Source: an uncultured Clostridia bacterium
Lineage (GTDB): Bacteria > Bacillota > Clostridia > UBA1381
NCBI GenBank assembly: GCA_947631235.1
Contig: CANRKO010000005.1
Location: forward strand, 1 to 64,000
Length of the DNA stretch: 64,000 nt
Reading direction: 5' to 3'
Positions 35,709 to 43,083 of the stretch are shown here, piece after piece. The translations under genes were made by a program, and so were the position numbers. The stretch's first letter is position 1. Each line of letters starts with the position of its first letter. Below the pieces are notes generated by a model, which worked only from the letters and a program-made list of their open reading frames with translations, was not told the DNA's origin and did not search any database.

Positions 35709-36104
35709 ATGGCAAAAGAACAGTATTACGGCACAGGCAGAAGAAAGTCGTCCGTCGCGAGAGTTCGTCTTGTTCCCGGCAACGGCACGATTACCATAAA
35801 CGGCAGATCAATTGATGATTATTTCGGTCTTGAAACATTAAAGCTTATCGTTCGTCAGCCGCTTGAACTTACAAAGACAGGCGATAAGTTCGACGTTATC
35901 GCCAAGGTTGAGGGCGGCGGTTTCACCGGTCAGGCGGGCGCTATCCGTCACGGCATTTCGAGAGCGCTTTTGGAGGTTGACAGCGAGACGTACAGACCCG
36001 ACCTTAAAGCCGCGGGCTTCCTTACCCGTGACTCGAGAATGAAGGAAAGAAAGAAGTACGGTCTCAAAGCCGCACGTCGCGCACCGCAGTTCAGTAAGAG
36101 ATAA
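35709..36104 (+). CDS. rpsI: 30S ribosomal protein S9
   Basis: S9 contacts the P-site tRNA through its C-terminal tail. The 131-aa protein starts [19 protein letters not shown] and ends [11 protein letters not shown] chose the ATG at 35709, 9 nt after AGGAGG; another ATG at 35703 is too close to that site. The last 17 codons plus the following bases (36056-36114) are repeated at 37026-37084, beyond a toxin-antitoxin cassette. The present 3' end may therefore have arrived with the insertion. The encoded protein is unchanged. Confidence 0.97.
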   Translation: MAKEQYYGTGRRKSSVARVRLVPGNGTITINGRSIDDYFGLETLKLIVRQPLELTKTGDKFDVIAKVEGGGFTGQAGAIRHGISRALLEVDSETYRPDLKAAGFLTRDSRMKERKKYGLKAARRAPQFSKR

Positions 36105-36114
36105 ATTTATATAT
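36056..36114 (+). repeat. 59-bp direct repeat, left copy (rpsI 3' end)
   Basis: This stretch covers the last 17 rpsI codons and 10 following bases. It is identical to 37026-37084 except at one silent position (C at 36092, T at 37062). The pair bounds a 970-bp unit holding the toxin-antitoxin genes. Confidence 0.95.
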
Positions 36115-36124
36115 GCAATGGTAG

Positions 36125-36158
36125 AAAACTCCATAGTTGTAAGGCTATGGAGTTTTTT
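36125..36158 (+). terminator. Terminator after the left rpsI end
   Basis: AAAACTCCATAG (36125-36136) pairs perfectly with CTATGGAGTTTT (36145-36156), and more T follow. It differs from the terminator after the right repeat copy, so it was probably supplied by the inserted unit. Confidence 0.85.
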
Positions 36159-36183
36159 GTTTCTAAAAATTTTTATAAGTCTA

Positions 36184-36212
36184 TTGACTGGCGATAACAA
36201 ATGTGTTATCAT
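36184..36212 (+). promoter_or_regulatory. Toxin-antitoxin promoter with overlapping operator
   Basis: The -35 TTGACT (36184-36189) and -10 TATCAT (36207-36212) are 17 bp apart; a TATAAT also overlaps at 36212-36217. A 7-4-7 inverted repeat GATAACA/TGTTATC (36193-36199 and 36204-36210) fills the spacer. This is a good operator for autorepression by the HTH antitoxin. Confidence 0.75.
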
Positions 36213-36232
36213 ATAATAGAAAGAAGGTGTGT

Positions 36233-36601
36233 ATGGTGTATGAGGTAGAGTTTTACTATGATAAAAACGGGAACTCGGAAATCGTTGATTTTCTTGATGG
36301 ACTAAAGGCAAAATCAAAAACAAGTAAAACGGACAGAATAAACAGAGAGAAAATCCTTGCCTACATCGGAGCACTTGCACGCTACGGAACAAGAATAGGA
36401 AAGCCTTATGTAAAACACATCGAAAATGAATTATGGGAATTGCGCCCGCTGGGAAACAGGATATTTTTCTTTTATTGGAAAGATAATAAATTCGTTCTTT
36501 TACATTATTTTATTAAAAAGTCACAAAAGACACCGCCGAAAGAAATTGAAAAGGCAAAAAACAATCTCAAAGATTTTTTGGAAAGGAATGATACTATATG
36601 A
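36233..36601 (+). CDS. RelE/HigB-type toxin (phage-derived Gp49-like family)
   Basis: The 122-aa protein resembles PF05973 toxins: residues FYYDKNGNSEIVDFLDGL, then KHIENELWELRPLGNRIFFFYW and FVLLHYFIKKSQKTPPKEIEKA. Relatives cleave mRNA on the ribosome. The ATG at 36233 has GAAGG upstream. Its stop overlaps the antitoxin start (ATGA, 36598-36601), and the toxin-first order is that of HigBA. The DNA is AT-rich compared with rpsI. The pair sits between two copies of the rpsI 3' end, which indicates acquisition as a unit. Confidence 0.87.
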   Translation: MVYEVEFYYDKNGNSEIVDFLDGLKAKSKTSKTDRINREKILAYIGALARYGTRIGKPYVKHIENELWELRPLGNRIFFFYWKDNKFVLLHYFIKKSQKTPPKEIEKAKNNLKDFLERNDTI

Positions 36602-36885
36602 AACAGGTAAAAACTTTTTCCGAGTATATGAATGATGAAGAAAGGGTATCACCCGCCGAAAGAGAAAAAATAAACTTTGAAATCGAACTTATCGGGAAAA
36701 TGATCGAGGCTCGCGAGCAAAAGGGATTATCGCAGCGGGAGCTTGCCGAAATCAGCGGAGTAAAACAGCCCGCAATCGCAAGGCTTGAAAGCATGAAAAC
36801 GACCCCGCAAATTGACACCTTATTCAAAGTATTAAATCCGTTGGGCTACACTATTTCAATCGTTCCGATCAACGCAAAAAAATAA
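36598..36885 (+). CDS. HTH (XRE) antitoxin, HigA-like
   Basis: The 95-aa protein has an N-terminal helical part and an XRE HTH at about residues 38-80 (MIEAREQKGLSQRELAEISG, then VKQPAIARLESMKTTP). It should bind and neutralise the upstream toxin and, through the HTH, repress the promoter at 36184-36212. Translation is coupled to the toxin by a 4-base overlap. The C terminus (NPLGYTISIVPI) is typical of HigA-like antitoxins beside Gp49-type toxins. Confidence 0.88.
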   Translation: MKQVKTFSEYMNDEERVSPAEREKINFEIELIGKMIEAREQKGLSQRELAEISGVKQPAIARLESMKTTPQIDTLFKVLNPLGYTISIVPINAKK

Positions 36886-37025
36886 AATATCAAGATGTCG
36901 TCAAAATTATCAGTAGTGAAAAATGAAATCGACAGTTTCCTCAACTGCCTATCGGAACATCGAAGGCTGATAAACGAATAAAGCAGCGCAATCCGCAAAC
37001 CCGCTTGGTGCTGAAATCTGCACCG
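36886..37025 (+). other. Non-coding remainder of the inserted unit
   Basis: These 140 bases lie between the antitoxin stop and the right repeat copy. They contain only a 28-codon reading frame from 36895 with no recognisable product. They may be the remnant of a once larger element, for example a lost integrase, or element-end DNA. Confidence 0.4.
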
Positions 37026-37084
37026 GTACGGTCTCAAAGCCGCACGTCGCGCACCGCAGTTTAGTAAGAGATAAATTTATATAT
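37026..37084 (+). repeat. 59-bp direct repeat, right copy (displaced rpsI 3' end)
   Basis: It repeats codons 115-131 and the stop of rpsI without the rest of the gene. It is followed at once by an intrinsic terminator that was probably the original rpsI terminator. Confidence 0.95.
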
Positions 37085-37088
37085 ATAC

Positions 37089-37114
37089 AAAAAGACGCCT
37101 TGGCGTCTTTTTTG
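37089..37114 (+). terminator. Probable original rpsI terminator
   Basis: AAAAAGACGCC (37089-37099) and GGCGTCTTTTT (37102-37112) form an 11-bp stem with a 2-nt loop, running into T. It now lies about 1 kb from the functional rpsI stop. Confidence 0.88.
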
Positions 37115-37148
37115 TGTGGTGCAAATCATCAAAATATCCATATACCTA

Positions 37149-37177
37149 TTGCAATACGCGCAGTTTTATTATATAAT
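37149..37177 (+). promoter_or_regulatory. Promoter of the MATE gene
   Basis: The -35 TTGCAA (37149-37154) and -10 TATAAT (37172-37177) are separated by 17 bp. Confidence 0.7.
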
Positions 37178-37209
37178 GGTAGCGGTTATATGCAAAAGGA
37201 GAGAGATTG

Positions 37210-38583
37210 ATGGAACAGGTAAAAGAGAACAAGATGGGCACGATGCCGATAAACAGGCTGCTCATCACAATGGCGCTGCCGATGGTAATATCCATGCTCG
37301 TGCAGTCGCTTTACAATATAGTTGACAGCGTTTTCGTGTCGCGGCTGTCGGAGAACGCGCTCACAGCCGTGTCGATGGCGTTCCCTATGCAGAACCTAAT
37401 GATTTCGGTCGGTTCGGGACTGGGCGTGGGTATGAACGCGCTACTGTCGCGCTCGCTAGGACAGAAAAACTACAAGGCGGCGAACAAGGTCGCAATGAAC
37501 GGATTGTTCCTCGAGGCAATCGGCTGCATACTGTTTGTGCTGATAGGAATATTCTTTGTAAAGCCGTTTTTCGCGGCGCAGACGAACGACGCTGAAATAG
37601 CGAGTCTCGGCGTTTCGTACACACAGATATGTCTTATACTTTCGGTCGGCATATTCGGGCAGTTCACGTTCGAGCGAATGTTACAAAGCACGGGACGCAC
37701 GCTGTACACGATGATAACGCAGATCACGGGCGCGGTCATAAACATAATCCTCGACCCTATCATGATTTTCGGTCTGCTTGGTATGCCGAGAATGGGCGTC
37801 GCGGGCGCGGCTGTCGCTACGGTAACGGGACAAATTGGCGCGGGCATACTCGCGTATATAATGAACATCAAGTGCAACCCCGACGTAAAACTCAGATTTA
37901 AGGGTTTCCGCCCCGAAATGTCGTACATAAAAACCATCCTCGCCGTCGGCGTACCGTCGATAATCATGGCGTCCGTCGGCTCGGTGATGACGTTCGGCAT
38001 GAATATAATACTCGGTATGTACCTCGCGTCCTCGACCGCCGTCGCGGTATTCGGCGTGTACTTCAAGCTCAACAGTTTCATATTTATGCCGATATTCGGT
38101 CTCAACAACGGCATGGTGCCTATCGTTTCCTACAACTACGGCGCGCGCAAAAAAGACCGTATCGTAAAAACAATACGCTACTCCGCGATATACGCGGTGT
38201 CCATGATGCTTATAGGTATCGCGCTGTTCTGGCTCATACCGGACAAGCTGCTCGGACTGTTTAACGCGTCGCCCGAAATGCTCATCATAGGCACGTGGGC
38301 GCTGCGCGTAATAAGTTTGAGTTTCGCATTCGCGGGCGTGTGTATCATATTCTCGTCGACGTTCCAGGCGCTCGGACACGGTTTCCTCAGTATGTTCGTG
38401 TCGATTGTGCGCCAGCTTGTCGTGCTGCTGCCGTCGGCGTTTATCCTCGCGTACCTCGGCGGTATAAACGCGGTATGGTGGTCGTACCCGATAGCGGAGA
38501 TTTTCTCGCTCGCGATGAGCCTTATATGTTTCCGCTACCTGTACAACAAAATCATTAAACCCCTCGACCTGCCCGTCGAGTAA
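37210..38583 (+). CDS. MATE-family multidrug efflux transporter
   Basis: This 457-aa protein has about twelve membrane helices in two similar halves and the NorM/MepA-type opening (LLITMALPMVISMLVQSLYNIVDSVFVSRLSENALTAVSMAFP). MATE proteins export cationic drugs or metabolites with Na+ or H+ entry. The substrate here is unknown. The ATG at 37210 has AAGGAG upstream and a TTG one codon earlier is less likely. It is a single-gene unit between its own promoter and terminator. Confidence 0.93.
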   Translation: MEQVKENKMGTMPINRLLITMALPMVISMLVQSLYNIVDSVFVSRLSENALTAVSMAFPMQNLMISVGSGLGVGMNALLSRSLGQKNYKAANKVAMNGLFLEAIGCILFVLIGIFFVKPFFAAQTNDAEIASLGVSYTQICLILSVGIFGQFTFERMLQSTGRTLYTMITQITGAVINIILDPIMIFGLLGMPRMGVAGAAVATVTGQIGAGILAYIMNIKCNPDVKLRFKGFRPEMSYIKTILAVGVPSIIMASVGSVMTFGMNIILGMYLASSTAVAVFGVYFKLNSFIFMPIFGLNNGMVPIVSYNYGARKKDRIVKTIRYSAIYAVSMMLIGIALFWLIPDKLLGLFNASPEMLIIGTWALRVISLSFAFAGVCIIFSSTFQALGHGFLSMFVSIVRQLVVLLPSAFILAYLGGINAVWWSYPIAEIFSLAMSLICFRYLYNKIIKPLDLPVE

Positions 38584-38603
38584 AAACAATTAAAGACATT
38601 TTG

Positions 38604-38646
38604 CGGCGGCGAGTATCGGTAAATACCGGACGCGCCGCCGTTTTTT
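38604..38646 (+). terminator. Terminator of the MATE gene
   Basis: CGGCGGCG (38604-38611) pairs with CGCCGCCG (38633-38640), with an inner CGGT/ACCG hairpin, followed by six T. Confidence 0.85.
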
Positions 38647-38655
38647 ATATTTATA

Positions 38656-38685
38656 TTGACTAATTCCCATATTTTGTGATATAAT
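38656..38685 (+). promoter_or_regulatory. Promoter of the RNase J gene
   Basis: The -35 TTGACT (38656-38661) and -10 TATAAT (38680-38685) have an 18-bp spacer. Confidence 0.7.
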
Positions 38686-38743
38686 AGTATTGTTGTAATA
38701 ATGTTCGGAAAAATACGATGAAAACAGGAGGTTTAATTTAATA

Positions 38744-40411
38744 GTGGCAAAAGCTAAAAAACTGAAAATCATACCATTGGGCGGTCTTGACGAGATCGGA
38801 AAAAATCTGACCGCCATTGAGTACGGAAACGAGATTATAATGGTAGATTGCGGTATGGCTTTCCCCGATGACGATATGCCCGGTATAGATATGGTTATAA
38901 ACGACATAACGTATCTTGAGAAAAACTATCAGAAGATTAAGGGCGTTTTTTTGACGCACGGACACGAGGACCACATCGGCGGACTGCCTTATTTCCTGAA
39001 GTCGATAAACGTGCCGGTATACGGTACGCGGCTTACGATAGGACTTGTCGAACACAAACTGAAGGAACACAATCTGCTCTCGCGCGTAAAACTGGTGCGC
39101 GTAAAGTACGGAACGGTCGTGAAGGCGGGACAGTGTTTCACGGTCGAGTTTGTACGCACAAATCACTCCATCGCCGACAGCGCGGCTCTCGCGATAAAAA
39201 CGCCGGTGGGCATGGTCGTGCATATGGGAGACTTCAAAATCGACACCACGCCGATCGTCGGCGAAATGATAGACCTTACGCGTCTGGGCGAGCTCGGCAA
39301 AGAGGGCGTACTCGCGCTCATGTCGGACAGTACGAACGTGGAGCGCAAGGGCTACACGATGAGCGAGCGCACCGTCGGGGAAAAGTTTGACAGCATATTC
39401 CAGAACAGCAAAAAGCGTATTATAGTCGCGACCTTCGCCTCGAACGTGCACCGCGTGCAGCAGATTATCGACGCGGCTGTACGAAACGGCAGAAAGGTCG
39501 CCGTTTCCGGCAGGAGCATGGAAAATATCGTTGAAATTTCAATACTTTTGGGTTATATGAACGTACCCGAAGGCACGCTTATAAACATTGACAACATAAA
39601 AAAATACAGACCGAATCAAGTAGTTATTATTACAACCGGCTCGCAGGGCGAGCCAATGAGCGCGCTTACGCGTATGGCATATTCCGACCACAGAAAGGTT
39701 GAAATCACGAAGGACGACCTCATAATAATCAGCGCGACCCCCATTCCGGGCAACGAGCGTTCAATATCGAACGTCATAAACGAACTGTTCAAGATAGGCT
39801 GCGAGGTTGTGTACAGCGCGCTGACCGACGTGCACGTGTCGGGTCACGCGTGCCAGGAGGAGTTAAAGCTGATACTCGCGCTGTTAAAGCCGAAATTCTT
39901 TATACCCGTACACGGCGAACGCCGCCACCTCGTGCTGCACAAGGAACTTGCCGAAAGCGTCGGCATACCGTCCAAAAACTGTTTTATACTCGCGAACGGA
40001 CGCATATTGGAGCTTGACTCGCGCAGCGCAAAGGTAAACGGCTCGGTGCAGGCGGGTAAGATACTTGTGGACGGTTTGGGCGTCGGCGACGTCGGCAATA
40101 TCGTCCTGCGCGACAGAAAGCATTTGAGCGAGGACGGACTTATCATCGTTGTTGTGACAATATCGCACGACGGCAAACAGATGATTTCGCGGCCCGACGT
40201 TATATCGCGCGGCTTTGTTTACGTGCGCGAGGCGGAGACGCTTATGGACGGCGTACGCGCCGTCGCGGCGGACTGCGTGAACGCGAGTCTCGGCAAACGC
40301 GGCATGGACTGGTCGCTGCTCAAGAGCGGTATGCGCGCCGCTGTGTCACACTACATCTACGAGCAGACAATGCGCTCGCCGATGATATTGCCCATAATCG
40401 AGGAAATTTAA
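38744..40411 (+). CDS. rnj: Ribonuclease J
   Basis: RNase J combines 5'-3' exonuclease and endonuclease activity in RNA maturation and decay. The 555-aa protein has the metallo-beta-lactamase zinc motif LTHGHEDHIGGLPYFL, the beta-CASP domain (GEPMSALTRMA, SATPIPGNE, DVHVSGHACQEELKLIL) and the PVHGERRHL motif. A C-terminal domain ends the protein. The start is GTG at 38744 with AGGAGG 12 nt upstream, a rather long spacing. It is not clustered with rny, but both decay nucleases are in this window. Confidence 0.95.
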   Translation: MAKAKKLKIIPLGGLDEIGKNLTAIEYGNEIIMVDCGMAFPDDDMPGIDMVINDITYLEKNYQKIKGVFLTHGHEDHIGGLPYFLKSINVPVYGTRLTIGLVEHKLKEHNLLSRVKLVRVKYGTVVKAGQCFTVEFVRTNHSIADSAALAIKTPVGMVVHMGDFKIDTTPIVGEMIDLTRLGELGKEGVLALMSDSTNVERKGYTMSERTVGEKFDSIFQNSKKRIIVATFASNVHRVQQIIDAAVRNGRKVAVSGRSMENIVEISILLGYMNVPEGTLINIDNIKKYRPNQVVIITTGSQGEPMSALTRMAYSDHRKVEITKDDLIIISATPIPGNERSISNVINELFKIGCEVVYSALTDVHVSGHACQEELKLILALLKPKFFIPVHGERRHLVLHKELAESVGIPSKNCFILANGRILELDSRSAKVNGSVQAGKILVDGLGVGDVGNIVLRDRKHLSEDGLIIVVVTISHDGKQMISRPDVISRGFVYVREAETLMDGVRAVAADCVNASLGKRGMDWSLLKSGMRAAVSHYIYEQTMRSPMILPIIEEI

Positions 40412-40417
40412 CGCGGA

Positions 40418-40441
40418 AAGGGATTGCTTATGCAATCCCTT
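40418..40441. repeat. Hairpin after the RNase J gene
   Basis: AAGGGATTGC (40418-40427) and GCAATCCCTT (40432-40441) form a perfect 10-bp stem with a TTAT loop but without a clear T-run. It is probably an mRNA 3'-end or weak terminator. Confidence 0.6.
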
Positions 40442-40495
40442 CTGATTAGTTGCCGCTTAAATATCTAAGAAAATTTAAGAAGGAGCTGTGATAAA

Positions 40496-42109
40496 ATGAA
40501 ACGAAAGCTATTGATTTTAACCGCATTATTGATGTTATTCGACATTACCGCCGCTGCGGAAAATGTCGGCGATGTTATAGGCGAAGTGTATCCGACAGAT
40601 ATAAGAACGGATATATGCGGATATGAAATACCCGCGTACAACATAGGCGGCGAAACAGCAGTATTGGTGTCAACTCTGTCAAACTACGGTTTTGATGTAA
40701 AATTTGAGGACGGCATTGCGTATGCGGATTATAATGGGCAAAAAGAAAAAACGCCTGTTCCGGCGCCGACAAAATCCAATATAAATGTTCTGTATACGGA
40801 TATTAAGGTTAAAATAAACGGGATAGAGGTTCCGTCATTTAACATTGACGGTTCAATGGCTATACCCATTGAGCGTACCTGTGAAACATATTTGGAAGCA
40901 AATAAGGATAATGAAATTTCGGATTTCAGTCTGAATTATATATGGTGTGAGCCTGACAAAACACTGTCGCTTGATATTTCCGATGACAGAGTTTCATATC
41001 AGGACTTTATGATAGACCTCATCAAAGCGGCTCACATGGATTTTAACAGTAATTTCTATAACCACTATGTAAAAACCGATGATGAAGAAAATACAAATCT
41101 TGCTTATCTTGAAAAATTCAGCGATATAAAAAATACAAAGATAGAAAAATACATAGATTTGCTTGTTAAGGCAGATCTTATAGACGCGTACGGTTATGAG
41201 GACGGAAGTAAGCTGCATCCATACAGAGGCGTCACCCGCACCGATGCGGCGTTTTTGATTTCGAGACTTCTGGGATGCCCGTATGACTATACAGAGGCTT
41301 TTGATTACTATATAAGTACATATGACAGATATGATTATACGGTACCAATCTTGGAAGCATACAAAGAAACAATACCTGATTATGCAAACTATGACATTCC
41401 CGCTTATGACGCATATAAAATTCAGGAATGGTCAAAACCGTATTTTGCACATTTATTGGATATAAATATATTGGCTTTTGATGATAATAATTATATAAAA
41501 CCAAATGACTTTTTAACGAAAGACAGTGAGAATAAGCTGATAACTTTAATGCTGCAATATATGGAAGAAGGTATGACAGATAAAGAAATCGGTTTTGTAG
41601 TAGACAGTGATTATGGTGATTTTAAAGATGATTCTAATATGGTTCATACTCTGACTTCACCCGCACAAACGGTTGATGGCATTTTATATGTTCCGATGTA
41701 TTCAATTTTTAATAAAACATATCGTGAACATTTTGAATACAACCCCTACGCCGATGCTTTGAAGCCTAATGTATCCAAAGAAAATGTTATTACAATTATT
41801 GCAGGAGAGCATATTTATATTTTTAATAATCATTATTTGTTTATGGGCGATTGGGGTATAGTATACAATGTTTTCCCCGGGATTAACGCTTACGTTGAAA
41901 TGCGTTCTAATCAAGGATCCGGAGGGGCATATATACCGCATTTAACTCAACTTGATTATCCTATCAGAAAGCTATATGGTGAACCCATGATTCCGATATA
42001 CGATTATAATACCGGATCTCAGATTAAAAACTCATTCGGAACGAATTTTGATACCGAAACCAATATATATACCTTTGAGTATCGTAAAGCTATTTTTAAC
42101 GGATCATGA
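40496..42109 (+). CDS. Secreted protein with stalk (Cu-amine-oxidase-like) and SLH-like domains
   Basis: The 537-aa protein begins with a signal peptide (MKRKLLILTALLMLFDITAAAE). Residues about 25-165 resemble the copper amine oxidase N-terminal-like 'stalk' repeats (IPAYNIGGETAVLVSTLSNYGF, IKVKINGIEVPSFNIDGSMAIPIER). An SLH-like unit follows (KFSDIKNTKIEKYIDLLVKADLI, then GVTRTDAAFLISRLLG), a second weaker one near residues 290-350, and another stalk-like region at the C terminus. SLH domains attach proteins to the wall or S-layer. No enzyme motif is visible. Codon use is clearly AT-richer than in neighbouring genes, which suggests acquisition or weak expression. Confidence 0.75.
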   Translation: MKRKLLILTALLMLFDITAAAENVGDVIGEVYPTDIRTDICGYEIPAYNIGGETAVLVSTLSNYGFDVKFEDGIAYADYNGQKEKTPVPAPTKSNINVLYTDIKVKINGIEVPSFNIDGSMAIPIERTCETYLEANKDNEISDFSLNYIWCEPDKTLSLDISDDRVSYQDFMIDLIKAAHMDFNSNFYNHYVKTDDEENTNLAYLEKFSDIKNTKIEKYIDLLVKADLIDAYGYEDGSKLHPYRGVTRTDAAFLISRLLGCPYDYTEAFDYYISTYDRYDYTVPILEAYKETIPDYANYDIPAYDAYKIQEWSKPYFAHLLDINILAFDDNNYIKPNDFLTKDSENKLITLMLQYMEEGMTDKEIGFVVDSDYGDFKDDSNMVHTLTSPAQTVDGILYVPMYSIFNKTYREHFEYNPYADALKPNVSKENVITIIAGEHIYIFNNHYLFMGDWGIVYNVFPGINAYVEMRSNQGSGGAYIPHLTQLDYPIRKLYGEPMIPIYDYNTGSQIKNSFGTNFDTETNIYTFEYRKAIFNGS

Positions 42110-42117
42110 GAATACAT

Positions 42118-42152
42118 AAAAAGCGGTTCACTTCTGAAGTGAACCGCTTTTT
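42118..42152. terminator. Bidirectional terminator
   Basis: A perfect 16-bp stem (42118-42133 with 42137-42152) has a 3-nt loop, five A at the left and T at the right. It separates the converging SLH-like gene and the AraC gene. Confidence 0.92.
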
Positions 42153-42976
42153 TATATTCTTTCAACGGCGGTTTTGCGGTATGCGCTCGGACACATGCCT
42201 TCCGATGTGCGGAAAACGCGGCTGAAGTAGAGCGCATCCGTATACCCGACGGCTGCGGCGACCTCCGACACTGACATAAACGTTGAGCGCAGCAGGCGGC
42301 GGGCGTTATTCATTCTCACGCTTGTATGGTACTGCTGCATGGTCATATTTTTCTCGCGCTTGAAAACCGCAGCCATATATTTGTAGCTTAAATAAAACTC
42401 CTTTTCCAAATCCGAAACCGAAAACGGCTTGACGTAATTCGCCGCGAGATACGCGCATATTTTATCGGACAGGCGCGGCTCTTCCGGGTTGTTAAAAACC
42501 GCGATTTGCGCGAGCAACTCAAACAGTCTTATATTTATATCCCACAGTTTCATCGGGTCGTTTGAATAATAATAATCTGTGTACCTCTCTATCATTCTTT
42601 CAATACGGCTGTTTTTCAGCCCCGACAGTTTTTTCGGCAATACCGCGCTTTTTTTGAACATTCGGGCGGCGCAGTTTTCGTCCATGCAATCCGGCTCGCC
42701 GCCGCTGTTGCAGAAATGTATGTAGTACCAGCGCGTGCCTTTTTGTATTTCACGCCGTCCGCAGTGGCGTATGCCGCTTTTTAAAAACAGCATCTCCCCC
42801 ACGCCGACAGCGTAATCCGTGCCGTCCTCCGTGACGTAAATCATGCCGTCGGTGACGTATATCAAAACATTAAAGCCGGCGGTTCTGTCCATGTGGTAAA
42901 ACGGCTCGGCAGCGGCAAGCAGTCCGCACTCCGAAAGCAGCGGCGGGCAAATGTTGGATAAGATAATCTCATTCAC
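42152..42976 (-). CDS. AraC-family transcriptional regulator
   Basis: The 274-aa protein has an N-terminal cupin sensor domain (YAVGVGEMLFLKSGIRHCG, GTRWYYIHF) and a C-terminal pair of HTH motifs (FSVSDLEKEFYLSYKYMAAVFKREK; MSVSEVAAAVGYTDALYFSRVF). The start is GTG at 42976, with GGAG upstream. It is divergent from the large GH127-type gene, and an inverted repeat lies in the shared intergenic region, so it very probably senses arabinose-containing sugars and controls that gene. The ligand is an inference. Confidence 0.92.
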   Translation of the reverse strand: MNEIILSNICPPLLSECGLLAAAEPFYHMDRTAGFNVLIYVTDGMIYVTEDGTDYAVGVGEMLFLKSGIRHCGRREIQKGTRWYYIHFCNSGGEPDCMDENCAARMFKKSAVLPKKLSGLKNSRIERMIERYTDYYYSNDPMKLWDINIRLFELLAQIAVFNNPEEPRLSDKICAYLAANYVKPFSVSDLEKEFYLSYKYMAAVFKREKNMTMQQYHTSVRMNNARRLLRSTFMSVSEVAAAVGYTDALYFSRVFRTSEGMCPSAYRKTAVERI

Positions 42977-43021
42977 GACAATTCTCCATATTATTCCGAC
43001 TATAATCTATTTTTTTCGCTT

Positions 43022-43041
43022 TGTATTAAGATTATAATACA
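43022..43041. promoter_or_regulatory. Inverted repeat operator candidate
   Basis: TGTATTA (43022-43028) and TAATACA (43035-43041) flank 6 bp and cover a TATAAT -10-like box (43033-43038) directed at the GH127-type gene. It is a likely site for the divergent AraC regulator. Confidence 0.55.
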
Positions 43042-43083
43042 TATAAGAGGAAATGTCAATATGGGGCGAAAGGAGAAAGGACT

